A stretch of DNA of 64,000 bases from Pardosa pseudoannulata (Eukaryota; Arthropoda; Arachnida; Araneae; Lycosidae): positions 87,223,094-87,287,093 of the forward strand of contig CM063504.1 in the NCBI GenBank assembly GCA_032207245.1. The letters run 5' to 3'. Both the position numbers and the translations under genes were made by a program. Within the stretch, counting starts at the first letter, position 1, and each line of letters begins with the position of its first letter. The notes under the pieces were generated by a model that searched no databases, was not told the origin of the DNA, and saw only the letters and a program-made list of their open reading frames with translations. Positions 49,485-61,569 of this stretch are shown here, piece by piece.

Positions 49485-49897
49485 ATAATAGTCAGCGTGC
49501 AGGGTTAGATCTTGGGGAGAAGGCTTTGAGCCTGAAAGACGCACTAAACGTCTGTACAACCATCTTGTAGAATAAGTCTGTGGTGATGACTTCTCAATCT
49601 GAGTTTCGCAGGTAGAAGAGAGGGACGAAATCAGGAGTAAAATTCGTACACCGTCTTGAGAAAGATCACACTGAGAGGATACTCCAGCTTAGCATCACGA
49701 AGGTTCTACACTGATCTGAGTTTGAGTTATAAAGTATTAGGATAAGAGGTATAAGGCATTAGAGGTAACAAATTTATTTGCTATTACGTAGAAAAAAGTA
49801 GATTATAGTGCTGCAAATCAAACCAAAAACGTACGCCGAATTTAAATTTAATCCTCAAATGCAGTTTTTTAATATAAAGCACTGTATCTCTTGCTAA
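49485..49897. other. Unassigned spacer between TTAA elements
   Basis: About 400 bp, less AT-rich than the surroundings (49500-49740). No domain is recognised in any frame. Confidence 0.4.
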
Positions 49898-50455
49898 CTC
49901 TTTACGCTGCAATGTCGAGTTCGACTCAACATCTGTATTTTGCAACAAGTACTACGTTGAGTATGACTCTACAAGGTCTTTAAGAGGTCATACCACTCTT
50001 AAAAGTCGAAAAGAAATGTAAAATATTTATCATTTTTGACCCATAGCTTAAAAACTAAGTTTTACAAACATAAATTTTTTAACATAGTTAGAACAAGATA
50101 TTATCTTAATGCACAGTTTTTTTGAAAAAGGCCGGACAAAAAATCAATTTTTTAATGTAAAAACACAATTTAGAACGTTGAATTTAGAAAAAAAAAATAT
50201 TTTATACTTGAATAAGTCAGTGTCATACCTTACAACCCATGTAAATGATAAATATCAATAAAACGATTGTTTTTTATAGCTTTCATATTACTATTTTCAA
50301 TTCTTGATTGCATTCGAGTGTGAAAAATTATAGCAACATAAAGTACAACACCACTCGAATTATCTCGAGTGTGCACAGAATGTAAAGTTTGTTTCGAGTG
50401 TAATGTTTGGCCAGTTTAGCGCGCTCGAGTTAACTCGAGCTTGCACTTTAAGGGG
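49898..50455. mobile_element. piggyBac-like MITE, CTCGAG-type ends (copy 1)
   Basis: TTAA at 50456-50459 on the right; ctaa, a degenerate version, on the left. Left end: ctctttacgctgcaatgtcg then agttcgactcaa. Right end, reverse-complemented: ccccttaaagtgcaagctcg then agttaactcgag. CTCGAG words and tcgagt arrays near both ends resemble the termini of insect looper-like piggyBac relatives. It is 558 bp with no coding frame. Confidence 0.65.
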
Positions 50456-50459
50456 TTAA

Positions 50460-52668
50460 ATATCTTATTCATTTTTGAAACATAAAAAATATTTTTGTAA
50501 GAAATTTTTATATAAAAGACACTTTGTTGTTATAGAAAATGATATGAACTGAAAACATAATTAAAGACAAACTTATTGTTTTAAACTTACTACAATATCT
50601 TAAAATAACTTTGAACCTAAATTAGCATGTATTTAAGATACATATGTATTTAAAAAATATTTAAAACAATGCTTTTTTCTCTTAAAAATTAAAAATGTAT
50701 TGCTGCAAATATATATAGACATATTGAAAAATATACAAGAAAATTTAGGTTCAATCGGATGAAAATTACATAGTATACAATCTGTAAAAATTTCATGAAA
50801 AATTATTAAAAAATTTTTGACGTAACAGGCGCGTTACATGAAAAAAAGACACAATTTGAGAAAAATCAAGTTAAAGTTTGGTAATTTAAATTTCTTTACA
50901 GTAAACAGCTGACACGTTTTTATTCATAACCCCTCTCAATGTTGGAAATTTTTTACGCGTATTGTTTTAAAATGTTCAACACTAAATTTCTTTTCACATA
51001 TATATTTTTTCTGAAAAAATCTAATTTTTTGTCTATTTAACAGTCTTATGACCCCTTAAATTAAAGAACTACAATTCCCACTTGTTTAACTGAATTGAAA
51101 TTTCTAGGTTTGCATAAAATTAATATAACTCAGACATTAATTTGGACCTGATTACTGAGAATGAGGAAAACTAATTTGGAGCACTAAAGACTAAAGAACA
51201 CTGGTTATTATTCAAAGCAAATCCTTAGAATAATAACTTCATTAATATGTAAAATTAATCGAATGGTTTATTAAATTAGCAGTGTTAAGTACATTTACTT
51301 TAATACTTTCTTTTATTAGTTACAAGTGAATATAATCAAAAACTAGGAATTCTCTAAAAATTTGAGAGAATGTTCCTTTAAAAACAAAAACAAACAATAA
51401 ACGTAAAGCTCCCCTCCTTGTGAGATTTGACACTAAATGATAGATTGCGTTGATTTTCTTCCGTCATTTGTTCTTCGATACATTAAAGCTCTAGAAGATT
51501 GATGTTTTCTGCTGTACAAAGGTTGTACACAAACGGTCACGGTAGATTTATCATAGGGCGCTGAGGAAAAATAAATTTATTAGTGCAGGTTAGAAACAAT
51601 TAAATAATTATGTTTGGAGTTTTAGAATGGACGGTAACCATCGAAAGAATATTATTAATAGCAATAATATTAATAAGGATTATGACTGCTATTGATATGT
51701 CCGAAATTTTTCTTATTAATAATCTTTAAATTTGAAACTTTTATTATTAATAATCTTTATATTTGATTAATAGATTACAAGGAATTCTCCAAGAATAAAA
51801 GTGACAAACACTGCAGTGGAACGTATGTATTTTATTTCATACATGCAGTATTGAGAATGAAACGATTTTTCAAGTGAAATGAAGTGATGCTGCCCAAATG
51901 TAAAATAAAAATGGCGTTGCTGCTCAAGAGGGCAGCTATTAGTCTGACTGTAATCGTTCGTGTCGGAATAAAGAATTTTGTTACTTGGCACAAGCATTGA
52001 TGCTCCTGGACTCTGGCGGAATTTTTACAATTTTTTTTTTTTACATGCAGTACAGTCAACTGCTAGTACATACTTGAGGTAATTTTTCGACATTGTTTAC
52101 ATATCAGTTTAGCCGCTTGTCGTTTCGTGGGATAAGTGTAAATATTCTCTTATCGCAAAAAACCTGCTTTGCCTGTTCAACCATGTTTTCGCAAACTTTT
52201 CACCCCCTCGTACGAAGACAATCGTCTCCTCGTAGGTGCTCCTTGAAGTACAGAAGTGAAAGAAGCTTGGAGCGATGTCGGGGATGAAATGCGTACCTAC
52301 ACCGGATCACAGGATGGAGTTGTTACAGAGCTGCCTGGGCCAAGCCCTCTAGTTCTGCAATACACGGGAGTTTGGCAGAACAACACTATAAAATTTATTT
52401 GGCTCTAATATGGCAATACTCATCCAACCAGCCGAGTTTATAGTTCCGGTTGCGAAAAGGTGAGGGGAGGGGAAACTTTTCACTTCTAGATTCTCTACAT
52501 TCAAAGGTGGGTGTGATCGGAAGTGGAATTTATTTGAACACATTTTAGTTACAATGGTTAAAAATTTACAAAAAGTACAATAATTACATTTTTGTACACC
52601 AAAAAAGTGGGTTTAAGCATGTTTATGACATTTTTACTAGTGTATTAGGAGATTTACAAAATCTCCAA
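50460..52668. other. AT-rich region between two inverted MITE copies
   Basis: No gene recognised. A CpG-containing segment at 52180-52560 gives no domain in any frame. The region is bounded by two copies of one MITE in opposite orientation. Confidence 0.45.
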
Positions 52669-52672
52669 TTAA

Positions 52673-52993
52673 CCCCTTAACTTGCACACTCGAGTTAACT
52701 CGAGCGCGCTAAACTGGCCAAACTGTGCACACTCGAGATAATTCGAGAGACGTTGTACTTTATGTTGCTATAATTTTTCACACTCGAAAGCAATCGACAA
52801 TTGAAAATAACAATGTGAAAGCAAAAAACAAAACAAAACAAAAAACAACTGTTTTATTGATATTTATCATTTACATGGGATTGTAAGCTATGACACTTAC
52901 TTATTCAAGTATAAAATATGTATATTTTTTTCTAAATTCAACTTTCTAAATTGTGTTTCTTACATTAAAAAACTGATTTTTTTTTCAAACGGC
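52673..52993. mobile_element. piggyBac-like MITE, CTCGAG-type ends (copy 2, inverted, truncated)
   Basis: Begins after TTAA (52669-52672) with ccccttaacttgcacactcg. It matches the reverse complement of 50105-50455 through agttaactcgagcgcgctaa, actggccaaac, tactttatgttgctataatt and tgatatttatcatttacatg. Similarity stops near 52993, so the other terminus is missing. Confidence 0.7.
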
Positions 52994-53998
52994 TTATTAA
53001 GGGGGTAATTATATCGAGGTCGGGCTATAGGTAGATTGGTCGATGATGTCTCAGCATTCGTCTGCGACCCTTTCTGTACTTTATATACCATTATACGATC
53101 TGATAGCTAGACATTACAGTTTTTATATAAATCCGTGCCATTCGCCGGTGAATTTTTACCTGAGTTACATCGTCAACAGAATACAATAACTATGACAACA
53201 GAATACAATAACTGGGCGGATTTCTTTATGAGAAAAGTTTGCCAAACGAGACGCCTCTTGTGTTAAATTTACAACTAGCATTGTAGGTGGCAGGTGGTTG
53301 AAACTCTACAAAGTTGTCAACCGCATGCATTAGAATCATCACAGACTACTAATTTCTCTATAACAGCCGACAATCCAGGAATATCAGATTTGTAACCTTC
53401 CTTTTTGATTCCTTCTTGTACTTCTGCTTAATTTAATAACTAAATTGAGGTTAATTTTGCTACAATACAAGGCAGAAACTAATTAAAACTACTCACAAAT
53501 ATGATAAAGGTTATTCTCCAATTGTATAAAATAAAATTGTTTATGGTAAACTTAAGAAACAAACGAATCAAATGTACTCTTCATTACTGTTTAGAATTAT
53601 TTACGCACTCTATGAAAGCTTCAACTTCTAATTCTAAAATTCCCACAAGCATAGTTTGTGAATTTCGTATTTACACCCTGATAAAAATTTTTAAATAAAT
53701 CCTTTAAGATGTCTGCAAATTTAAGTGCAGCATACTGACACTAAACTTCAAGTCACATCTAAGGCTCAAAGGGCACAAAGATTACCATAATTAGATATTC
53801 AAAGCATTTTGATAAATCTTTATTCAGAGTATTTAAACCTAGAAAATATTTTCTAAAATATTAGAAAGCAGTTATCTTTCGGATAGTAATTGCCGACGGA
53901 ATAATCTAAGGGGATTAATCTGAGAGAATAATTTCAGGGAGAGATTTAAGCTACACATATTAGGGTCAAATGACCCATAAAGGTAATATTTTGCGATG
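52994..53998. other. Unassigned intergenic DNA
   Basis: No gene. A tandem pair of acagaatacaataact occurs at 53177-53214. A palindromic gggtcaaatgaccc lies near 53963. Confidence 0.4.
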
Positions 53999-54490
53999 GG
54001 AAAAAAAAAATGATAAACTTCAATACAAAACAAAAATAAACAACAATTAAAAAAATATCACCAAAATAATCACAAAAAAAAAATATAAAATTTTATATTA
54101 CTTAGAAATATAATTATAAATAAATATAAAAATTAAATTAAAAATAATTTGTTAAAATAAAATAAATTAATTTATAAATAATATTAAAATGGCAATTTCT
54201 TTTAAAAAATAAAAGAAATACTAAAACAAATATCAAAATCACTAATCATCACACAAAATAAAAAAATAAATACATTACACTAAATAAACCATAATAACTA
54301 AAATATATAACCAAATATTAATAAATTCTTACAAATTTAATAATACATAATTTAAAAATATTTAAAAAACAAATACCCTTATTGTAATATAAAATAAATA
54401 AAAAAAAAATTGAATCAAAATCAAGATATTTCAAATTTCATATTTATTACAATTTGCCACATATAAATAAAAAACAAACTTTTTAAAACA
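53999..54490 (+). repeat. Strand-asymmetric A-rich tract
   Basis: Roughly 490 bp with A in large excess over T and G nearly absent, in words such as aaataaa and acaaaaata. There is no fixed repeat period. It has the look of slippage-grown A-rich simple DNA rather than a gene. Confidence 0.8.
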
Positions 54491-54536
54491 ATAATAATAT
54501 ATCTTTGCTCTATTCTTATGTGCCGAATGTTTCTAG

Positions 54537-54726
54537 GGCAGGTATTTTATCTGAACCCTATACCGAAGTAGCAATGAGAAACATATATAAAGTGAGGAAA
54601 CAAACACAGAAGATAATATGCTATTTGTTACCAAACGCAGAGGACTTCAGCTGGGAAGATGTGGATTGTGCTGCTTTCTTTTCCGGAAGGGATTATATTT
54701 CAGGCGAAAAAGTGATTTCATTCTAG
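54537..54726 (+). other. Possible coding remnant of unknown family
   Basis: After an acceptor-like gaatgtttctag|G, an open frame reads AGILSEPYTEVAMRN, then KVRKQTQKIICYLLPNAE, DFSWEDVDCAAFFSG and ends KVISF-stop. Residue use is balanced and less AT-driven than nearby ORFs, which suggests past coding. No family is recognised and no partner exon is seen. It could be a fragment of a mobile-element protein. Confidence 0.25.
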
Positions 54727-54767
54727 GGAGACAGCCAAGTTTCAAACGCTGCGCCATGCCCGGGCTG

Positions 54768-54794
54768 GGCCACGACCGTACTTCGGCCGTGGCC
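54768..54794. repeat. GC-rich hairpin, 11-bp stem
   Basis: ggccacgaccg, a 5-nt loop (tactt), then cggccgtggcc, with one wobble-type mismatch. It stands out in an AT-rich area. The surrounding catggcgcagcgtttgaaac on the minus strand is faintly tRNA-like. Confidence 0.7.
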
Positions 54795-55257
54795 TAGCAA
54801 AGACAAGGTAAAAAATTATCATATTCTTTTCTAGGAATTCTTTAATGCTACACCAAGCAGGGGACGAGTCTTCGCTGGTTCTTTTCCGAGAGAGGGTCGA
54901 AATGTCTTTGTTAATTTGATCGTGTACCATCCGTCGAGTCTCGGTTCAGGCAAGACAGGGTGCAGAAGGAATTATTGTTTATGTGTCTGAGGCACATGTA
55001 AGAATAGGTATCATAAATGTGTTGAACAGCAGTATTGTAGTTTCCCCTTTAACGAAGTTTTATTTTTGATATTTTCTTAATATGAACAAGCAGCTGTTTA
55101 AAGGATTAATTCTCTTTTTGATATCTGGTTGCATTTTGTTTCTACAATTAATCTAAATACGTGAAACTGTGGTGCACATTTTCTTTCTTCAAAATATTAT
55201 TCATATAATAACTGTTGAAGTTAGAGAGCGTTATAATGAAGTTTTCAATTCGTAACC

Positions 55258-55372
55258 GTTCATGTTCGTAGCCGTTCGGAATCGGCTTTAAGCAGTAGGT
55301 TCCGGTCTCATTAGCCCTAGTGTTGCAAAAAATAGACCGTAGCGTTCCAAACCAAAAACCTATGGGGATTTA
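55258..55372 (+). repeat. SINE family A body (copy A5), tRNA head missing
   Basis: Clean family body: gttcgtagccgttcggaatc, ggctttaagcagtaggttcc, ggtctcattagccctagtgt, tgcaaaaaatagaccgtagc, gttccaaaccaaaaacc. The A/B-box half is absent, so it is 5'-truncated. Confidence 0.75.
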
Positions 55373-58202
55373 GAACGGAGTCTCTCAATTTACCAAACTT
55401 TTTTTTTATTTCTAGTGGCAAGGCAGGCTACAATTATAAAAATAACAATTGTGGAACAACTGTACAAGTAACAAAAGTAACATTGACCGAAGTCATTGCC
55501 CCAGGCGTTCTCTGGCTCTCCAATACAGGGTAGTCTCGGAGTCGGAAGAACCGCTAAGCGCCCAGCATCGACGAAGATGACCTCTATTTAAAGGTTCTCC
55601 AAGGTCATATAAAGAACAAAGAGAGGATTTACCAAACTAAAACTTCTGAAAATACCATACTATTTGCCATACTATTTGTCTAATTCTAAATGGCTGTTCC
55701 GAACTCAGTTAAAGCAATCCGTTTTATTCCTACAAGTACCAAAAAATACATTTAAATCTTGTTGATGGATCCATGAAACCTTTTCTGCGCCATCTACTAC
55801 ATACATTTTAAAATTGTTTCCTTGAAAACTACCCTTATACCGTCGAAGGGCTATATTTGTTTGTCATTAGCATTTCCCGCATACCTTTCCTGTCATTTGT
55901 TATATACCCAAAGGAAAACAACTGGTTTACTTAAGCTTCTTAAAACGATGCCGAAGGGAATAGATTCAAAAGAATGAAACATTCCACCATCATTCAAATG
56001 AGTCCCTCTCGAGAAAAATTAACTTCTCATAACAACGGAGAATGTAAACGAAATAAATAAATGTAATAAATATAATAAATAAATATAATAGTATAAAGGG
56101 AATAAATAAATGAGCTTTTAGAATTTATTTAGAAAGCTAAAGTTATTTATTTTCGTTCAATATTTTATGTACAGTGCTTAAGAAGGTTATTTTATCACCT
56201 TTTCTTTTACCTTCTTCCGCACGCTTCAGTGTGGCAGACGAACGCACTAGCCACTATGCCTGCCAGTCCGAATACAATAGTAGTATGGAAGACGAATTGC
56301 AATCAAAACTCTTTTCGTGAACCATTTAAGATAGCCGACTGGGTTCATGATTAAAAAGCAGCAAATTTTTTTACACATTTTTAATAAAATAAAAACATTT
56401 ACTTATTTACAGGGATACCAGAAGAAAACCAACAAAGTGTTTCTCACTTACTTTAACTTATAAACACAAAATTTGGATAGCTATTCATTTTCAAGGAAGA
56501 CAACAATTTCATAAATTTAAACAAGAACATTTTATCTTTGTAACAAAGTTACATCAGTGAACGCTCTCGTTGCTATTAGTGGTCTACCGGCGGAGAGACA
56601 AAAAGTCCCCAACGTCCATTTTAGATCCTAGATTTGATGGATAAATCGAGTTTGCTATCTCCCCCTCTTAGTCAAGAAATGAGACCGTCTGAGTGTTTGT
56701 TCACTCAGCGCCATTGAAATGTAGTATTTTCTTCACAGTGTTTGTTGATCACGATTAGGTAGAGCTGCTATACATTTATTATTGTATGGATTGAGTTCTT
56801 TGCTCCATCAAATAGATGTTTGTTTTGCTCTTCAATATTTCTTTTTCTGTATACTTAGCTATCAAGGAAAACTGTTAGAGAAAAAGTATCACATATCGAG
56901 TAAACTGTAATGCTGACTTAGAGATTTTGACAGTTATAGAAGTTTTCAGCTTTCTTTAATAAAGTCCGAAGAATTTTGATTGAATAAAGTTTGTATTCTG
57001 ATATAATGGGATTTAAGATTCCAGGTAACAAAACGAAAAAATAACTGGTTAATGCCCAAACATTTATTTCCTGACTAAATATTTATTTACAATGGAAAAA
57101 ATAGTCATTTAATTGTCAGTTTAATTACCAACCGAAGAATGATCACAATTTTTTCACTCAGGTTAAGGTGTTCTAAAATAAAATTCGGAGTTGAAGGATC
57201 CAAAACTGAATTGCAGTCTATACACGATGGGTAAATAAAATTCTATAATTAAGACTCTATATCACTATAAGGTAAATTGTTTTATATAGATGTGACGAAA
57301 CAGTACAGCGCTTCCATTCAGAATTGTAATCTCTCGGTAGGTATGGATATTCGAGGTCGTTCATTATTGGTTTAAAGAAGACCTTTATCTAAATAGCCTT
57401 CTTTTCTCAAAATAATAGATAGAGATAGTCTCTCTAAACCAAACCGAAGTATTGACTTTGGTTAATATTTAGGGTATTAAAACTTTTTAAAAAAGGCCAT
57501 TTTGCCACATTACGAATATTTATATAATTTTAAAGCAGCAAAGGTCAGAATATCGACATCTAAAAAATATTAAAATTTTCTAGTTAAAGCAAGTTATAGC
57601 TTTATGCAGTTACCTGTAACTTATTATAAATTCACACCCAAAACCTCACTATCAATTTATTTTATGTATTAAAAATAAAATTAAAACGTGAGTCATTCTT
57701 TAAGTATAAAATGAAAAGAAAAATAATACTTAAATCTAGTTACAGAAATCTGCTCAACAGGTTTCAAAAAACTTTTTAAATGGACAAAATTAAAAAAATA
57801 ATACAAAATTGTGTTCTTTATTTAAGCTGTCTTTATACATTAACATTTTCCAAACAATATTACTTCAAACATATTTGACAACATATCTGACAAATCCCCA
57901 TGAATTTCCTACTTTTTCTTTGTCTTGGAGAAGTTTCAGAATCTCTCCAATCTATAAAGGGTAAAATGGATTTTTGACGAGCTTTTGTGGTTAAATGATA
58001 GATGATAAGTACGAACAAGCTCGTTTCTAGAACTTTCGATTTCTAATAAATCCTGACACTTTACTCAATTATATGGCTATTTTATAAGTAAAATAACTGT
58101 TTTGAAAAATCTAGGTATAAGATGGTATATGATAGTTTGTTTGAATAATTCTTACTATACAGATATTTTATGGCATGAAATAAAGTTATGAAATTTGCAT
58201 CA
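55373..58202. other. Unassigned intergenic DNA
   Basis: No gene recognised. A less AT-rich piece lies at 55490-55620. A minus-strand A-box-like segment (aggcatagtggctagtgcg) near 56225-56275 has no B box. Confidence 0.4.
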
Positions 58203-58345
58203 AATTTCACCCAGATTAAAGCCGAATGGGTACAAAGATGCTTTTTAATAATGTAATGTGTGGGTTCAAATCTCACATGTGGTATGAATATTTTTAGTCG
58301 TTCGTATTGTTTGTAAGCAGTAAATGCTGATTATATCTTTTTTCC
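58203..58345 (+). repeat. tRNA-derived SINE, family A (copy A6), eroded
   Basis: A-box-like gccgaatgggtacaaagatg, B box gtgggttcaaatctcac, then tggtatgaatatttttagtc gives way to worn body words (gtaagcagtaaatgctgatt). Confidence 0.6.
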
Positions 58346-58603
58346 AAAGGAAAAAATATTGCAACCAACCAAACTAAATTTTCTAAATTTAAACTAATAA
58401 ACTCTAGTATACATGGCTAATAAATTGATATATATTATTAGACATGATCTTAGGGATTCGATAAGTCATATCTCTCAACGAGCAGCCGAAGCTGAAGGGT
58501 ATAAGGGGATAATGATGCCATTCATGACAATCCTTTCAATTTTGATCATCTGTAGAGGGAGGGGGATCGCTCGTTATTCTGTGTCTGTCTACTACCTGCC
58601 TTG

Positions 58604-58775
58604 CCGAACGATATTTGAATGGGTAGAGCACTGCTCTTTCCTACCGAAATTTGTGGGTTCGAATCTCGCTCCAGGCATGTATTTTCGTAAGTGTTCGGAA
58701 TGGCTTCAAGCAGATGGGCCTGGTCCCATTAGCTCTCGTGTAGCTAAACAGTAGAACGTAGCATTCCAAGCAAAG
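58604..58775 (+). repeat. tRNA-derived SINE, family A (copy A7)
   Basis: A box tgaatgggtagagcactgct and B box tgggttcgaatctcgctcc are intact, about 40 nt apart. The body follows: gtaagtgttcggaatggctt, caagcagatgggcctggtcc, attagctctcgtg, agtagaacgtagcattcca. The 113-codon ORF over this region is a chance reading of the SINE. Confidence 0.8.
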
Positions 58776-59412
58776 CCCAACCTACTTGACGACTACCTAG
58801 TGAGAAGACATCCAGACCTACAGATTTAATCACTGCATTCTCTGGCCATGTCTAAACAGGACAATATTTAATGTGCCTAGCTTGGTGTAACACAGTATCG
58901 TGGAATTCTAGCCCCACACACTGACAAATAGTTAATTTCGGGCCCTGGGATTAGATATCCCAATTACAGTTCTTATTACCTCTTATTACTTTATTAACAT
59001 TTCTTCCTCATTCAAATCGTAAGAAATGGTAGTAAGTTAATGGCAATAATAAACAAAGGAAACTCGTATTACACTTTAACGAAGTTTCTCTTCTATCACT
59101 ACATCTTTTATATTTGTTGAAGGTATCTTAGGATATTGTCGTCCCTTTATTATCTTTATAACTAATAATAGTTAGGTAAACTTTTAAGAATCACTATATA
59201 CTTAAAACTTTTGACAACATGATTGCTTTTTTGAAAGTAAGATGCATTAATCTTTACGATTTTTTTACAGATGCAGTGTAGAAATTTATTGTATCGAGGG
59301 TTTTTCTACATTTATTGAGAAATTAGTGTGTATCACTAGTAAAATGCTAAAACATATCTTATTTGATAAATAGAGATTTCTTCTTAGTGCTGATTATTAC
59401 ACTTATAAGAAA
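58776..59412. other. AT-rich intergenic region
   Basis: No recognised gene or repeat. Confidence 0.45.
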
Positions 59413-59680
59413 GTGATAAACGTAAAGGTATTGAAACTGATTTTAAAAACCATCTCTCTAATTTTCCTGTATGTGCTTCTTTATAAATTTGTCATTTGTA
59501 TCAACATTTTAGGATTTTCAAACTTCGAACAGGAAAGTACTTTACCAGAAGGCTCGTCTACTGAAATCGTGACGAATAGCTATTTTTATTACAAACCTTC
59601 ACTTTGCAGTACACTTTTTACATATGAGAGCAATATCTTATCACAAAATTTGTACATACAATATTTGTATTCACAAATTC
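59413..59680 (+). other. Possible exon of a membrane-anchored protein, family unknown
   Basis: A frame open for 108 codons (59413-59739), without an ATG at its start. It begins VINVKVLKLILKT, then has a hydrophobic span of about 20-25 residues (ISLIFLYVLLYKFVICINIL). A polar stretch follows with ESTLPEGSSTEIVTNSYFYY. A full-consensus donor GTAAGT begins at 59681. A short N-terminus, one membrane span and a polar stem would suit a type II membrane protein such as a glycosyltransferase, but no catalytic exon is in the window. It may be chance in AT-rich DNA. Confidence 0.25.
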
Positions 59681-60320
59681 GTAAGTCATCGGTATTAAAA
59701 TTACAGCTCATTATTGATAAAAAAGGTTGCAATATTTAAAATTTAAAATTTCATTTTTGTTTTCTGTTCGGAAGTTTATAATATTTAATATTTAAGGTAT
59801 TCATCCCTATTTGGAAAAAATGATTCATGTGTTAATGAGCTAAGCCCAAATAAAAAAATTCTTGAAATATCAGAATACTTATTTCAAGTATGTAAAAAGC
59901 AATTTAAAAATTTGAAACATGAAAACAGATATGTATTCACCCACCATAAAAGGGTATTTTCTACAAACATAAATACATTTTTTATAAATATTGGGAATTA
60001 TTTTGAATAAAAGTTATTGATATATAAATAATTGGAAATTATATTTGTAAGAAATGTACTCCTGATGTTTTAAAAAATTTTAAAAAGTTAAAAAAAAATC
60101 TATAGTTTATATCAGTACTATGCATCCTTTGAAATTGTGATAAGAAAATTTAACTTAACATGGTCATTTGGTGAGAATAATACGAGTAAATTTTGTTAAT
60201 CGCATAGTTGAAAGGTAGCAAGAATGTGATGCGAACACATGACTTCCTTGTACACCTGTTAATATAAAGATTTTTGCTGCACTTCATTAAAATATATTTA
60301 TTTGGTTTGACACAAGAACA

Positions 60321-60773
60321 TGGTACTCCCGCCAACTTGGCGATAAAGCTCTGAACATGGTAGCCCAACATTTTCTCCTGATCACGCCATGTCTAAACAA
60401 TTTGTATCTATATTTTAATTTATATTATATTTGTAGCCAGTTCTCCTTATGCAACTCTTTTCTTATATGTTAAATGCGCGTAATGCTTAAAAAATTAGAT
60501 ATAGTAAACCATTAATGGTTCACTATGGCTAATGTTTACTAAAATTGGAGCTTTTGGCTTTGTAAATTGTTGAGGTATTAATTGCCCATAGATATAAATG
60601 TCTGGATTCTAAGTGGTGTTGGTTAATGAAGTAAAAGCATATAATTATATAACAATGGCGCCTTCTGCATTAATTAAAGTTACCAAAAAAAAGCAAGGGA
60701 TACAACGGATGGGATATCTTTGTCTTTTAGTAAACATCGCCAATAATTTCGCCAAATTTGCCAAGGGGTACCC
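60321..60773. repeat. Possible MITE of the GGTACC/CTTAAG family
   Basis: Left: ggtactcccgccaacttggcg. Right, reverse-complemented: gggtaccccttggcaaattt then ggcgaaa. The two are loosely inverted, about 450 bp apart. Outside the right end is tatacttaagtatt, the same outer word as at 42340 and 43724. Boundaries are approximate. Confidence 0.35.
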
Positions 60774-60896
60774 TATACTTAAGTATTACCATTTATTTGA
60801 ATGTCAGATACGGTACTTCAATGTTTTAATGAAATGGACAGCTATATGTTGCTAAATTATTACCTTTTAATAACGTCACACATTTATACAACATTA

Positions 60897-61110
60897 ATTC
60901 AACAATGTGTTGTATTGTATGCAACAATGAGTAATATTTTCAATCAACAATGAGTAATATTTTAACTATAAGTAGTAGTGTAGGATTTTTATTCAACAGT
61001 GAGTAATATTTTTAATCAACAATGAGTAATATTTTTAACCAACAATGAATGATATTTTATTCAACTATAAGTAATAATGTAGAACTTTTATTTAACAATG
61101 AGCAGAATGT
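60897..61110 (+). repeat. Minisatellite of caacaatgagtaatatttt units
   Basis: At least five copies of (t)caacaatgagtaatatttt, with two interspersed actataagtartartgta variants. This suggests a higher-order unit of about 95-100 bp repeated twice. Later units are diverged. Confidence 0.75.
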
Positions 61111-61569
61111 ATTAGTTTAACACTGAGAAAAGGTCAAGCCCTCAGATCTGGTGGTAACTGGTATCGTTTTAATATTTCTAATAGTCAGATTTATCGTTAT
61201 ATAAAGTGTAGATTATAATAAAAATTGTAGATGGATGATATTAGATTTTAGATGAACAGGTCTCAATACAAAATTTCGGCATTCTGTAACTCATCGTTTT
61301 TGTGTTATATTCGAAAGCGCTAATAACTGTTATAATGAACATTTTTGTTTTATAAAGACCAGATTGAAATCAAAAAAGAAAAGTGCATTACTAGATGTTA
61401 CAACAATTCCAAATATATAAAATTTCACCCTCTTACGGTGAATTGTTTTTGAGTTATGAGACGTACGTACGGACGTCATGACGAACTAGTAAAATCACTT
61501 TAAGGGATTGATCATCCTTGATTTTTACCAGTTTCGTTGTGACAGAAAAGGATATTTAATACTTCATAG

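Noticed and set aside
56215..56275. Minus-strand tRNA-like A-box segment
   Set aside because: No B box and no SINE body; insufficient.
58604..58690. Possible tRNA genes at SINE heads (also 10203 and 63217)
   Set aside because: A and B boxes are good, but no seven-pair acceptor stem closes around them, and a shared non-tRNA body follows. These are SINEs.
58413..58754. 113-aa ORF
   Set aside because: It reads through SINE copy A7, including its A and B boxes.
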